Shown here one piece after another: positions 1 through 13,299 of a stretch of DNA of 64,000 bases; positions within the stretch are counted from its first letter, which is position 1, and the number at the start of each line of letters is the position of its first letter. The notes under the pieces are model-generated. The model saw only the letters and a program-made list of their open reading frames with translations. It was not told the origin of the DNA and made no database searches. The position numbers and the translations under genes were made by a program. The DNA lies in contig BEXV01000061.1 in assembly GCA_003118195.1 (NCBI GenBank), positions 326,424 through 390,423 on the forward strand, written 5' to 3'. Source of the stretch: Hemicentrotus pulcherrimus (lineage: Eukaryota; Echinodermata; Echinoidea; Camarodonta; Strongylocentrotidae).

Positions 1-3000
1 GGGGGGGTTGTGCACAATACACATTGCACTTTGCCCCCCCCCCCCATTTTCTTCCATCAATTTGAGTACTGGTTCTGAATCAGGATAGATTTAATGTTTT
101 CATATCATGATTCCTTCAGATATATTTTCTGGGGCTAATTCGCCTGAGCCCCATGTATTTTTTCACTGTGCATTAAAGCTTTAGCTGTACTCCCTATTTA
201 AAGGTATCATTTGACGCTCAAAATTTTAACTTGCAAAACTTAGTTTCAATTTTTCTGTAAACTGAAGTATTATGGGAAACAACTAGTGCATTCGTTTGCC
301 GGGCACATTCCAAAAACGTGTGAAGGGAATTCGAAGGACTGGATACATAGACTAATATCCATGATTTATTTTCATTGAGTGCATGTACATGTACCTAAAT
401 TATCTAGTGCAAGCTCCATTTTATTATAAGCCTTTATGAATGATAATAAGTCTTTAATAATGATAATAAGAACTACATGTACATGTAGGTAACATATTCC
501 ACTCTCTATGAGTTACAGCAAGAGATAATCTTTGAAGATATGGAATTAATCTGATATTACGTGTGCAATGTAGATGTTCAAAATATATGAATTAAAATTG
601 TTTGCCAATATCGATCCAAATTAGCATAAGATCCAAGTATATGTAATGCACTTACCGGTAAAGTTAATATCTTAATGCAGTAATTGCTCACCTCAGATGT
701 GTGCATATTATCAATCATCCTTATTTGTCAATTTTAGTTGAACTGAAAGTGGTATAATTCATGGCTGATTTTGTGAATAGACACACCTACTGCACTTCGG
801 CCTATATGCGTGTCATTCGTTTCCCAGAACCTGTGACGAAATGTGCAAATTTATACATAAACGAGAATTCTTGAAAATAATGCATGTACACGCTTTTAAA
901 GGTAGACCAATAAAGTGATACACAGGTCTTCTGTCATACCACAGGGAGATGGTTAGGGCAGGCATATAAAATGAATTTTCCCCTCAGATTTCTCTTTTTT
1001 TCTTTCTTCCAGCGCCCAGCGCTATGTTTCATTGATGTCCCCATGATCCCTGTTATTCTTTTATTTCCCCTCTCCTCCTCTTGCGTCCGTTATTGACATG
1101 ACAAAGCTGCCAGCAATCACTACATCACACCAGCAGCCATGTATGTAATCATGCTTAGGGGAGGAAAGGAAAAAAAAGTGCAAGCAAACAAGCCCCCATT
1201 CACACTCTGAAATAAGTATTCATGTACAGTAGTCATAGCAACCCAACAGCACAAAGCAGGGTTTGCCCTACGTTTAAGAGTTACATTTTTCATTCCAATA
1301 CAAAATCGTTATCCCTGAAATTTAAATTTAACATTCAAGCACACATGTACATGTATGTATGATTAATACCAATGAATTTTCATGTTTGTAGGCTCACCCT
1401 CAATGTATATTTAAAACGTAAAATTTATCTCTGAGACGAAAACTTTTTATGGTGATCATTGATCAATACAAATTAAAAATCTATAAATCTCTATTAAGGC
1501 TAAATGCATATTATCCCTTCTGTATGAATGGTACATCTAGATATGTGAAATTTCTTGAGCAAAACCGATGTTTTACTTCAAATTTAAGATAGAGTTGGTG
1601 CCTGTATGCATCCATCTTGACACCAACAGGAGGAGAATGACTGGAGCTTTATATACTATGCTTCTGGACTATCTGAAGCATTATCTGATACAGAAGTGTA
1701 TTTACGCTCGGGTTATAGAGCTCTGTCACCAGTCCGGCTACGAGCGGGATAATTTGACAAGTATGAACAGGGCCCTATGACCACTCTTGATGGATGGCAC
1801 TCACTTGTGTGTTAAATGAGATGTTCATACATGCTGCATCTTCTTGTATCCCCTAGTAACCCCTCCAGGGGGATCCAATCGCATGGAAAGAATGGAATTA
1901 TGAGTGGAGTAGAGAGAGAAGGAGGAAGCATGGATGAATGCAAAATGGCGAAGAAAATTGATGATCAGGGAGGAAGGTTTGAGGGATGCCGCTGTAGTAC
2001 TGTGATTATCCCAGGTTTCCTCTTGCTCAATCAAAAAAATAGATGTTTCAGGAGTACCCCAAATTCATCGTCCTCTTAGAGTCTTCATGTGTAGTCTCTA
2101 ATTTACTAGTAGTTTTGCAAACCGGCGAAAGTGCAATGCTTAGGCTTATATGCGCATACAGCCATTTGCAATACCAGCTACCAATTCAATACCAGTTTGC
2201 AAACTGGCATCTGTGTGATGCTGAAGTCTTTCAAAACAAAACTAAATTCATGTGATCCTGAAAAATGCTACTGTTAAAAAGAGAAGGTTGAGTTCTGGGA
2301 AGAGGTGAAAAATAATTTGTGAGCGTTGTCATTGCATTACGCAAGTGTGGGAGAACATCAGATAAGAAATGTTCCCTGAAAAGCATGGCTCTTCAAATGC
2401 CTTAATATTCTAAATATGGCACGTAACATCATAAAAATTGGGACAGATTTATATGCCACATGTTTGTGTAGTCCCATATAAATCTTTTTTTTTGTACAGT
2501 GCTTGTAACTTTACCAAGACTGGGCCATATTTATTATCACTTTGATTATTCCAGAACCTTGCAGTACATACCAATACTTATATGCTTGATGATCAGCCTT
2601 TTCTTATCGATTCTACACAGTTTCTTTCACAAGCAATTGCATGACCAGAACTCAACTTTATCTTTAAGGACATTTACATTGTGCAGGATGGTGGTTACGT
2701 TTCATACTCTTTATTTCAATGATTACCATCATCTTATCTGATCTACACACCACTACCCTTACGGAGTAAAGAATCACAGGGCTTGTGCATGTAGACTACT
2801 TCATGGGACCTAATGTTTATGACAGTGTTAGAGCTTGTACGGGTTCATCTGTACTTTTCAAGAAATGTCTTCTGCATGTAGTATGAAGTCCTTGGAATTA
2901 TGAAGGCACAACAAATTTGAAGGCATCATAATTTGGGGGTTATGAATGAACCTAGTTTCCAGATCAGATTTTCAAGGTTAGTTTATGTCTCTCCAGGTTG

Positions 3001-3515
3001 GACTTGTCTCTGGCATATTCTCTTGCTTTGTCAAGCCTCCCAGTAATAATGCTAGGTATTTGCTTCTTGTATACTATTCTCATCCACAACATATTTTGCT
3101 GGCGGCTTTTAAATATTATCTCTGCTCTTGCTAGGCTAGAGCAAACATCATTCTAGGAATTCCTTCTTACTAGGGAATCATTCCTGGATAAAGAGTGGCA
3201 AATTGAGATTAATGTCTTACCAGAGGACATTGATGCCATGTTGGGGGCTTGAACCCAAGACCTTAACCTCTCCAGTCAAATGTTCAACCTACATGTAGTA
3301 GCCTAGTGGAAGCCTGCATGTAGAAATCAGAAAGATCACTTCATAACGAAAGATAAAACAAGTAGCAGAAAGCATCACATGCAGTTTTATGGCCTTTAAT
3401 ATTTGTTTAAAAGACAACTATCCCCGCAAATTTTATTTACCACTATCATATCGGGAAAATTGGACCCTGTAAACAGCTAGATAGTCTTTCTAGACAGATC
3501 CTATAACACACATTA
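1..3515. other. Non-coding, AT-rich; upstream DNA or ADGRA intron 1
   Basis: Short frames here have no recognisable protein features. There are scattered TACATGTA motifs and a dispersed repeat copy at 2276-2590. No LRR N-cap exon (paired Cys-x-Cys before LRRs) was seen. Confidence 0.5.
2276..2590. repeat. Dispersed repeat family A, copy 1
   Basis: About 0.3 kb that aligns in the same orientation with 11441-11730. Shared strings include TGTTCCCTGAAAAGCATGGC and CCAATACTTATATG. I estimate roughly 80-85% identity by eye, with small indels. No terminal repeats or coding capacity were recognised. Confidence 0.75.
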
Positions 3516-3740
3516 GAGGCGCGATAGCTCAGTCTGTAGAGCAGTGGTCTCGTTATCTGGTGACCCGGGTTCGAAACCAAGTTGATGCGCTAGTGCCTTT
3601 TGGTAGGGCATTAATCCTCATTACCAGGTCCCTCGGAGAGGACCTTAAGCCGTCGGTCTTCTGGTTGCTTACGAATAAGCATTCATTGCTTTCTTAGCTG
3701 TCAGGTAAAATAACCACCACTATCACTAAAAAAATTATCA
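3516..3740 (+). mobile_element. tRNA-derived SINE, copy 1
   Basis: The head resembles a tRNA gene, with an A-box-like GATAGCTCAGTCTGTAGAGC and a B-box-like GGGTTCGAAAC. The body (AGGGCATTAATCCTCATTACC, CCCTCGGAGAGGAC) is shared with 37283-37490. The head does not fold as a complete tRNA and runs into a non-tRNA body, so it is a SINE rather than a tRNA gene. Confidence 0.8.
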
Positions 3741-3770
3741 CATTTCTTCCCAGAGGCTAAAAATATGCAT

Positions 3771-3819
3771 GTAGGTGGCCACTATACAGAGGTGGCCGCG
3801 AAGACAGGTTTGACTGTAT
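3771..3819. mobile_element. Fragment of palindromic MITE family B (AGACAGGTTTGACTGTA end)
   Basis: Contains GGTGGCCACT, CAGAGGTGGCC and GACAGGTTTGACTGTA, shared with 14927-15011, 40344-40519 and 44267-44364. Only one end appears to be present. Confidence 0.6.
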
Positions 3820-4739
3820 TGCCTATAAGTATAGTGAGAGTCAGAAGGGCATTCAATCATTGTCAAAGAATATAGTAAGCATCCTTCTGCATGGTTCTCA
3901 CCATGTGCATGCATGCATTCTTCTAAACACACGTGTGTATAGGCCTATTGATGATGAGATTACACACAGCAGCTGGGTGTCCTCACATCCTGTCTTCAGA
4001 AGATGTTAACATAGAGCTGCCTATCTCCAAGCTATTGGTGTTGTTGTTCTGCATCCTTCGCTGAATGGGTATAGAATTTACTTCTACCGTTATGACTGAC
4101 CTGCCCCAATAGCTTAGTAAAGAGTTATGGTCATTAAATATATATAGGCCTTTGTATATTAACTGGCCTTACTAAAGATTTCGATCCACCAGGCCTATTA
4201 CCAGTATGTTATCAGGGTGTCCAGTATGTATATTTTGAAAAGCTGTGTTTGCTAGAAAGAGCAAGAAAATGATGAATGGCGCAACAGAGATATACAATTC
4301 AAAGCAGGATTTTTTCTTTAATCTTTGCTATATGATTTTCAAGCACTTAAAATTATTAGGCCTAAATGTTAATGCATTACAATATTTAGATTTTTACAAT
4401 TATGAAATCTTTATACACAAAAAAAGTGACATATTTATGCACTACATGTATGTATATAGGCCTAGAATATGAGGTTGTACTGAGGTACATGTATATGGCA
4501 GTATCTATATGTACATGAGTACATGTATTGAATGGGATTTGGGAGAGAGCCATTGGTCTATACGTGAGAGTCACAAGCCATGGGAATTGAGGGAGGTTGA
4601 GATATTTTTGGATCTGAGAAGAAAGATGTGTATAGATAGATATCTGAAATATTTTCCAGCACCAGTCCGCTGTGGCTTTGGAGGTAGGCAGCTAGGGCCA
4701 TGATTGAGTGATGTATATAGCAGTGCTAGAGATCTGGTG

Positions 4740-5920
4740 GGACCCCTCTGACCTCGTGACCCCAGTACCCAGCGCTGCTCAGGATGCTGTGTAAACAGAC
4801 GGAGATGGACTCCCCTCTAGTCTCTGTGTCACTCATCCTGAAGGGTGAAGCAGGATGAATGATGAAGGAGAAAGAAGGGGAGGGGGATGCCCCTCCTGAC
4901 TCTGCGCTGGAAGAATTACAATAGAAAAAGAGGTGTGGGAGAGGGACTCCCCTTGAGTTTCTACGTCACTCACTCACTCTGTAGGATGGAGGAATGATGA
5001 AGGGGAGGGGCGATGAGATGGACTCCCCTGTAGTCTTTGTGTCACTCATTCTGAAGGGTTGAGCAAGAGGAATGATGACAGAGAAATAAGGGGAGGGGAG
5101 ATTAGGGGAATGGATGCTCCTCCTATCTCTGTGATGGAGGAATGATATACAGAGGTGTGGGAGAGGAACTCCCCTTGAGTTTCTACGTCACTCACTCTGT
5201 AGGATGGAAGAATGAGAATTGAGAAAGTGGGGGAGGGAAGGGGAGGGTGTGGTGAGATGAACTCTTCTCTAGTCTCTGTGTAGTAGGTCCATGGGGTGAC
5301 GCACTCAGCCAGAGTAAAGGATGAAGCAATGGCAGAATGATGACAGAGAAAGATGGAGAGGAGAGAGAGGATGGACTCCCCTCTTGTCTATGGGCGCGTT
5401 TATCTAGGCTTGCCGCTAGATATGTACATATCGAACCCCACTATCGAACCCCACTATCAAACCCCACTATACGATCGTGATTCACGGGATGTCGCGTTTA
5501 TCTACACTTCACGATTCACGATAAAGGCCTTGTCTCTTCGCAGCTGCTCAGCGCCGTTTGACCCGGGAAGCAGACAGTTTGTTTGAGGTCAACTACACAC
5601 ACATGCTTGTACACAGCACATGGCGCGCACTAGCCTCCGAACCGGAAATTAACCGTGGGAGGTCCGATTTGTATGTGAGGTACAAAAGAGCTTTGCGTTT
5701 ATCTAGCTCTCAGAAACGTGATTCTGGCTGTATGTCACATTCAAAACGCACCTTTTTGCGTCTTTAGATATGGGCATATCTAAAGACGTTTGAAAAAGGC
5801 TTTGCGTTTATCTACAACTAAATTTGCCAGAAAGACGTTTGAGAAACCTGATTCTAGCCAAAATTTTCCTAGATAAACGCAACCTATGTGTCACTCACTC
5901 ATTCTAAAGGGTTAGGAATT
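4740..5920. repeat. Degenerate tandem array, about 215-225 bp period, interrupted by a MITE
   Basis: A motif ATGGACTCCCCTNTAGTCTN followed by TGTGTCACTCATNCTGAAGG recurs near 4805, 5017 and 5370. An alternating motif GGACTCCCCTTGAGTTTCTA recurs near 4940 and 5165. GA-rich blocks separate them. The last unit is split by the 491-bp element at 5393-5883. Confidence 0.75.
5393..5883. mobile_element. MITE-like DNA element with 5-bp target duplication
   Basis: Ends are GGCGCGTTTATCTAGG (5393-5408) and its near inverse CCTAGATAAACGCAAC (5868-5883), flanked by CTATG on both sides (5388-5392 and 5884-5888). Removing the element and one CTATG restores the host repeat GTCTATGTGTCACTCA. Internal GCGTTTATCTA copies, a 13-bp unit (TATCGAACCCCAC) repeated three times near 5428, and a hairpin at 5759-5788 lie inside. 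No transposase was seen, so it would be non-autonomous. Confidence 0.82.
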
Positions 5921-8900
5921 ATGTGGGAGAAAAATCGGGGATGGAATGGGGATGTATTCTCCTTTTTCAAGTGGGGGTTACCAATAAGAGTGTTGAACTC
6001 AAAGCCCTCAGATATGGGGCGGGGGAGGGGGGAGAGCAAGGGACTCAACCTACAGCCTCGCAATCTCAAGGGTGTGCTAAAGTAATGGAGGAAGAAGGGG
6101 GTAATGGCTAAGTGATGAAACAGCAGATACTGGGGCAAACAAAAACACAAAAGAGAGGGGATGGGTTAGGTCACATCAAAAAATAATGGTAAAAGGAAGC
6201 CATATTGATTGGAATAAATAACCCCTCCATACTGGATGATTTGTGTTAACTCTATCTGAAAATGTAAAGAGACTAACTCCATAATGAAAGCATTTGATGC
6301 TCCAAATGCACTGGTTTACCGTGGGCTAAAATTTGGACCTGAATTATTGAAGATAATGAGTGCTGTACCTTTAGGGTACTTGCTTTTCAAGTAAATGTTG
6401 AACTTCCAAAATCCTGGAAGCATTGGTGAAACACACACACAGCATCCCGTTGCTGAAACTGAAATGACTAATTGATATTGCATTTTCTCCTTCATGGGCA
6501 GTCCTGGTCGCTAATTCATAAATTCATATCTGCCTCCGCCACTGGTGGCCGATGACAGAGACATTGAAATTTTTCATTCCGTACTTGTGTCACCTTGACT
6601 CGATTAAATTGTCAATGACATGTTCATTAAATTCACCACTGTTGTCTGTCTCGGCTCATCACCTCTGCCTCATTGAAAAGATGCAGCACAATGGGTGCAT
6701 GTAAGGCCTATGAAGTTTCATTCAGCTTTTGCAGGGTAGCGTTCTTCTTGGTCATAATTGTTTTGGGGAAATAGTTTTGCTCTGAAAACAGCCAGAAGAA
6801 AGTAAATCTGTCTTCTGGGCAAGTAATTTACAAAAGAAAATATATTACCACATTCAAGCAGATAAAGTGGTTGGTTTTCACTCATTTTTGATTGGCTGTA
6901 TTATAACAAAGAAAATAAACTGTATGAAGATCCATTAGGGCAGTTGTGACTTGGCACACTTTTAATGCTTCACTTCATTCGATGTCTGTAGTTTTGCAAA
7001 TTTACGTCTTTACATGTTTTGGCCAGGAAAATAGTGGCACTTGTAATCCCTCTCAAACACTTGTCATTTGGCTTGAAGGCCTTTATGCAGGCCTTAATAT
7101 ATTTGCTTTTATCATGGTAATGTGTAAGAGACATGCCTTCGATATGATGGTTCTTAATCCTTATAAAGCTCCACATGCTTGATATATAATGCTGGGGAAC
7201 TGGTTATACTTGCAGTTTGATACAAAATAGAGTGAAGCTCATCTCTGTGTGTGCAATTATACCATGTATACACAGCAAAAGACAACACTTATTTATGGGA
7301 TACGAACCCCAGGGCTCATTTTATTCAACTAGCAATGGAGTCATTATCCTTCACAACCAAAGTACCTCTTGCTTTTGTGCAGTCGATGGAAAAGATTTCA
7401 TCACCCTCCTTTTGTATTCTCTTTGCTAGGGTGGGAGAAGGCAGGGAGGCGCAGTCTGTGTCTGTCGGCATCGCTCTATGCCCTCAAAGAACCCTCTCTG
7501 ACAATGGCAACAATGCCCTACTGATGTGGGCCCAATCTCGGCCTGTTGATGAGATAACATTCATGCCAAGAATCCGGCTAAAGAAAGAAAAGATTGTCCG
7601 TGATTGATGTCTCTTTTAGGGGTGAGGCAGCTCCCACTCATCGCTCATGCGATGTCTGCTTGGAAGATCTCATGGTAGAGACACAGCCAGGGCTTTGTGA
7701 CTGTGGGGAACTAGCTATGCATGATTGTTATGATCTTCAAGACGGGATATCTCCTCTTGGAGATCTCTTCGTCTCTTTTGATCTCTCTCCTTCTTTTCAC
7801 ATCTCTCTAGAGGTCAGTAATGAAAGTCATCAATCGTACGACATTCACCAAGTCACCCAGACGGGATCATTCTGTCGGGGGTTCTTTCATCATGCTCGAT
7901 GGATCAGCCGAAGTGATCACATTGATGCTATGTCACCCCTGCAAAAAAGCAGTCAAAACCATGGCTTGCATTATTCATGAGCGAGGGATGATTCACGGCG
8001 GTAGCTCTCGTAGAAATTTTATTTTTTCGTTCACATGACTGCATGTACTGGCTGTAGATTCATATAAAACAGAAAAAGTCACTGTTTTTGTACTGAATTT
8101 CGCAAACTTACTGTCACTCAGAGTTTAAATCAAGCAAGAATTGAAGTGTTGCCGCTACTAAAAGTAGGCCTCCTAACAATAAAAGTAGGCCTACGATATA
8201 CATACAGCGTTGTCTGTCCACACAGCCGTTAGAGCTATGTATTGTCAATGACACTAAAGGTATTCTTCCAGGCAGCCAATGATGTTAAGCTGTGGAGGGG
8301 AGCTCCATAGTGGAACACACGTTGTTCATGATTTTAGGAAGCAAGAAAATATATTCCAGTGGCATTTCAAACTGAGAATTTACATGAAATAATATATTTC
8401 AGCCCACTCAGCAATCAAGAGAAGAGAAGCCTAATCACGATGATAGGAATCTCTACTCCATGTAATATTTCATCCCGGCACTCCACCCTCGCCTCATGGG
8501 TAATTTCAGATTTACACAAAAGATGGCTTTCGTCGTAGGATCGGGATCAAATATTGAATTTTGCGTGGAACTTCTGGTCACAGGTTTTTATGGAATCTTT
8601 GCATCACCTCGCATTTCATCCCAGAGCTGATACAGTGGTGCCTCATGGGTAATTTGTAAAGCAGCGCGGCTGCCTTGAACTTGTGTGCTCAAACCGGGGC
8701 TCTTGATACGAGAGCTGGCAGGATCCCCACTAGGCTGCTCGAACAAACACCTTACCTGGCAGGCAGACTTCCAATATCCCAAATTGCCTTTGAATTATGG
8801 ATGTAGATCAGGAATAAATTTGCCCTCTTTTTTTTTTTTTCTTCATTGTTTTTTTGCATGATTTTTGGTTTTGTTACTGGGTTTGTTATGCCTTCACTTT

Positions 8901-9205
8901 TAAAATGGTTTCAGCATAAATTTTGGGATAGTTATCACTTATGATGTAAAGAAGTCAAATAAAACTTTAGGAAAGATATTGGATACAGATTTTCGGAGGA
9001 TCTGAGGATTAATGTATTGATTCATTTTTAGTGTAAAGATATTAAATGGTGAATATAGAACAAACTAAATCAGCGTTATCATCCAAATGGACTGCCTTCT
9101 ACATTCTGAAAGGAAGACTCATGTTGAAATTGTCTTAGATTTTCTATACACTTTTTTACTTTCAATAGCCAATTGTCTTTTAAGGTTTGTGTCTTTACGT
9201 TGAAT
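5921..9205. other. Non-coding, no recognised feature
   Basis: Mixed unique-looking DNA. The longest frames (for example 7251-7607 and 7594-7980) lack domain features, splice context or homology that I recognise. Confidence 0.45.
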
Positions 9206-9320
9206 AGGGACTTTTAGATTTGCGTGGACTGAAACGTGTGACGTCCTTTCAAGGCAGTGCATTAAAAGGACGTCGATTGTAGCATAGACCTATTGTCTTC
9301 GTGCGAATCTAAAAGTCCCT
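9206..9320. mobile_element. 115-bp foldback element with nested palindromes
   Basis: Perfect 15-bp terminal inverted repeats AGGGACTTTTAGATT (9206-9220) and AATCTAAAAGTCCCT (9306-9320). A second inner inverted pair, GACGTCCTTT and AAAGGACGTC, lies inside. No convincing target duplication was found. Confidence 0.8.
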
Positions 9321-11440
9321 GATGTTTAATAATGGCCCTGTTCGACCTCCTTGTAGTGTTTGTTAAATACACACCTATTGATCACTTTACCTGTATATGC
9401 ATTCAACATTTAATTAGGAGGCACATCGAACGGAAAAAGGAGCGTACTCTACTTATCAATTATCTGGATTACAAAAAGTTCCTTTTAAAAAGCTATTTTT
9501 AATAGACTACAGGTATACTATTTAGTCAGAGACGAAGGGTTATGGTTAGGGTGTAGGGATTAGTTAGAGGTTGAGAAAGTTATGAAGGTTTAAAAAAAAA
9601 AAACAGTTATAGCTCAAAACACACTTATTGTTTCTTTCTCAGTCACATACTGACGTCATGATTTCAAATTTTACACAATCACATATTCAGGGATTGAAAT
9701 GGAATTCTCTACATGCCCTTTCTCCCATTTTAAAAAAAGAATTCTTTAAATATCTACCCTGCTGTATATAGCTGAACAAAATACAAGCTCAACTCCTGTT
9801 CCCCTTTCACAAAAGACAGGAGCTGACCTTGTGGTCTGAAGTTCAAACACCTCATCGCTTTTCATTCTCTTCCAAAAGGTATCTTCCGTGTTGACAGCCA
9901 TTCAACTAAACATGCACAGAGCTAGCTAGGTGGCTGAGAAAAAGGAAGAAATTTAGCATAAATATCGCTTCCTGTGGAAACAAATATTGGGTTGTGATTG
10001 GGAGCTGTGCGCCTGCAGAGTGTATGCAGGTGGGGGCTTTTATGCTCCCAATAGGTGGCGAGATGAAAGGGTCGGCACTGTTCGCATTCAAAATCTAGAG
10101 CAGCCCCGTGATTTAATGGCGATCTGGGAAACTGTCCATCGATTTGGCTTGAAAGTCCTGATTTTAATGCAGATTCGTTTTGAGAGGACTGTTTTATAGA
10201 ACTAGGGTAATCATCAATTTGTGTTCTAAATATGAAAGTGATATGGGTAGTATCAGATTTCTGGATCTTAAGAAAAAAATGGTTTCCTTTGGGGCAATTT
10301 AGATATTTTCCTTTAGGTTTCATCAAAAGCTTTTTGTGAGTTAAATCCTCCTCTTATCTCCCATGTACGTTGTAGCTTACTTTTTTCTGTCAGAAACTTG
10401 TTTTTTTTTTAAATATAACTCTTAGTCCAATAAGGCAATGGCCCATTTTTTATTTGAGCAAAGGAGCCTCCCTGAATGAAAATTTGATAAGCCTAAATCT
10501 AACTCTACATACATGTCCCCCAAAATCAATTGCAAATTCTAAGTGCTATTTTCTGATTTGTTTAAAGTCCCCTTATTTTCTTTTTCTTTTTTTATTTCAC
10601 CACAACTCTTAAAAAAAAAATAATTATAGATTGATTAATTTGTCTCCTGGCCTGTGCACAAATCATCTGTTTCAGGGAATAATTTTCCTCAAATTTTTTG
10701 ATTAGCAATTTCATCCGATGGATAAATATTTTAAATGAAATACTGTACATTTCTATGGAAGAAAACTGCTACACAAAAGAAATTTTGTATAGCAGTCATG
10801 CAAAAATGCATAGCAAATTGCGATGCGATACCAGGAAAATTATTCCCTGTGTTTGGAGCCAGAAGGATGTTAACTCAAATAATTTTACACAGATTAAACG
10901 CCCATCTGACAAACGATACAAAAATATGCCATGTTCGTTATAACAATTGATACCGTAAATGGAAAATAGCTTACAGTTTGAAATTTCTCGTTTGGGTTTG
11001 CATTCATTCTTCTGATCCCCCTTCTAATTCAGTTTCTCCTCCAAGTCTGTATCAGCTTAGAGATTTGATGTGAATGGAGAGTTGAACTCGGGTCAAGTTT
11101 GTATAGTTTGGGCTCAAACAAGAAGATTTAGCTCCAGGCAGTGCGCTCAGATTGGTATGCAGCTACCGACCTTCAATTCACACTCTTCTCCAACACCCAG
11201 GCTTTGCCCTTCCATGGGGGGAACTGAATCGTTGGAATAAATGATCGGAACGTACAGATAAAGATTTGAAGCGTAATTATTGGTTGTATATAGATGTCAT
11301 TCATCTCTGTCTGCTATAGATTATAAGATTGAATGAGTGATATGTTCAGACTATGGGACGTTGATGCAAAACTCGTATCAAGAATTATCCGATAGCGAGA
11401 GGAGCAAACCGACTAGAAAACAGCATTGCAGAAACATTGA
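9321..11440. other. Non-coding, no recognised feature
   Basis: AT-rich DNA with homopolymer runs (for example near 9593 and 10612). Overlapping short frames on both strands near 9906-10326 show no protein signature. Confidence 0.45.
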
Positions 11441-11730
11441 ATTAAAGAGAAAGTTAAGTTCTGGAGAGAGGTGAAAAATATAATTTGTGAGTGTTATCAT
11501 TGTTATTATTCAAGTGTGGAAGAACATCAAAGCAAAAATGTTCCCTGAAAAGCATGGCTCTTCAATGCCTCCATATTCTTAATATGACAAATAACAGTTA
11601 AAAACTGAGACCCAATTTTTTATGCCACATGGTCCCATATACATCTTTCTGTGTAGTGTTACTTTACCAAATTTCTTATCATTTTGATGACTCCAGAACC
11701 TTGCATTACACACCAATACTTATATGATAC
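11441..11730. repeat. Dispersed repeat family A, copy 2
   Basis: Same orientation as 2276-2590. It shares AAAGAGAA.GTT.AGTTCTGG at the start, TGTTCCCTGAAAAGCATGGC in the middle and CCAATACTTATATG at the end. Confidence 0.75.
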
Positions 11731-12926
11731 GTGATCAAATTTATCTTTAAGAAACTAATTTTGAATAGGTCAGTTGACATGAAAGCTAGCCAATCTTCAG
11801 TGAGTGCTCACAAATAAACCCTGCCTAGTTAGACAATTTTTGTACGATATGACGTTCAGATTCGAGCGGGACGCTGATTCTTCCTCGAGTTTTCGTACAA
11901 AATGATACTTAAACATACTTTTAGATATATATACGATGTTGATGTTTACACTAGAATAATACTTATTGTATAGCTTTACGGTTGTCATATATCTGCTATA
12001 CAATGAATTCTGGTAGGCTGAATGCAGAGTGAGTTCCAATAAATATGGGAGCTCAGTAGGCAACAAAGTTTCCTGTATTTACCAGAATTATCAGTGAGCT
12101 ATAGATTCAAACTTAAATGTTGCAATTTGTGATGTTTCTGACCATAAAATTTATCCACATTGACCATGAAAGTGTACTGTTTTAATAAACAAATAAAAGT
12201 GCAAATTTATAATGCGCCATGTCTGTCAAAATTGACACTCCTGGAGCAGTTGTGTGAAAATTGTATAATTGTGAAAATGAGAGCATACAACCATCATAAC
12301 AGTTGACTTTATTCATCTTTCCATGAGTGTTGGACATGTGAATTCTACCGATGAAGAGGAACCATTATGAACGTTGCAAAATCATAAATAACTTCAAGAT
12401 AAAACCTCAGAGAAGTTTGGTTCAAATTCATTGAAATGAAAGTATAAAATGACATGTACTTCAAGAACTTTACATTCTTTTTCAGTTCCATCTTCCAAAG
12501 TTCAGTAGACCAAATGTCATGTTGCCCTATGATTGGAAAGACAGCAAACAATCCTTAATGTTAATAGATTTATATACTTGTTTATTGGTATAGTGCTTTC
12601 ATCGCTAGGGGAGACAGCGGCTGTAAATCAAGAATGACTTCTCAAATGTGTCATGAAAAAATGTTGACATGAACAAATAAGATGTAGAACCTGTTTTTTT
12701 TTTAAAGGAGTTGCATATATCGTCCCTATTTTCACAAAGTGACGGTAGTGAATGAAAATCGCATACAATTTGTGTTCGGATTTTCCTGACTACCATCACT
12801 TTGTATACAAAAACTACATGTACACAATCATATGTAAATGGTCATGGGTATAAAACATATCTAATTCTTATAATCTTTGTTAATTGTTATAAGGAAATTT
12901 TATTCTAATATTTAAAATAGATTTTG

Positions 12927-13299
12927 AATAACAAACTTCTCCAGAATTTATAAGCAAGCTGTTTAGTGCTGAAACATTTTCATTACAGCAAGGCACCACT
13001 GATCTTTGAGTGATGCTGATGTCCATACTTTGAGAGAATATACGCTTTCAAGTTATGTAGTATCAAGAAAGTTGGTGCACCTTCTCAATTTTCTTGCAAG
13101 TGTCCATCTGAAATGATCCAAATCTGAAATGATCTATTAAATGTATTTGCTGTTGATCACTTATCAGCTTGATCATAAAAGTTCATACGTTTCAAAACAC
13201 TGGTACACAATCCTGAATTCTATCTAAATCATTACAAAAAAGAAACATCTTGTTGAGTATAATTTTTTTGTGTGTAAACATTTATACAACCAATTTTTA
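12927..13299. repeat. Gap-flanking duplicate, left copy
   Basis: Nearly identical to 14134-14506 at an offset of 1207 bp, with only a few substitutions and a one-base run-length change. This copy ends at the start of a GC-rich foldback repeat and gap; the other copy continues into ordinary sequence. It is probably two alleles placed in series. Confidence 0.85.

Noticed and set aside
3516..3600. tRNA gene
   Set aside because: Boxes A and B are present, but the sequence runs into a shared SINE body and does not close a tRNA acceptor stem.
7251..7980. Overlapping 118- and 128-codon plus-strand frames as an ADGRA 5' exon
   Set aside because: No signal peptide followed by an LRR N-cap, and no phase-2 donor after an LRR-like segment.
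9922..10326. 134-codon minus-strand frame
   Set aside because: No recognisable domain, no splice context and an overlapping frame on the other strand; not supported as a gene.
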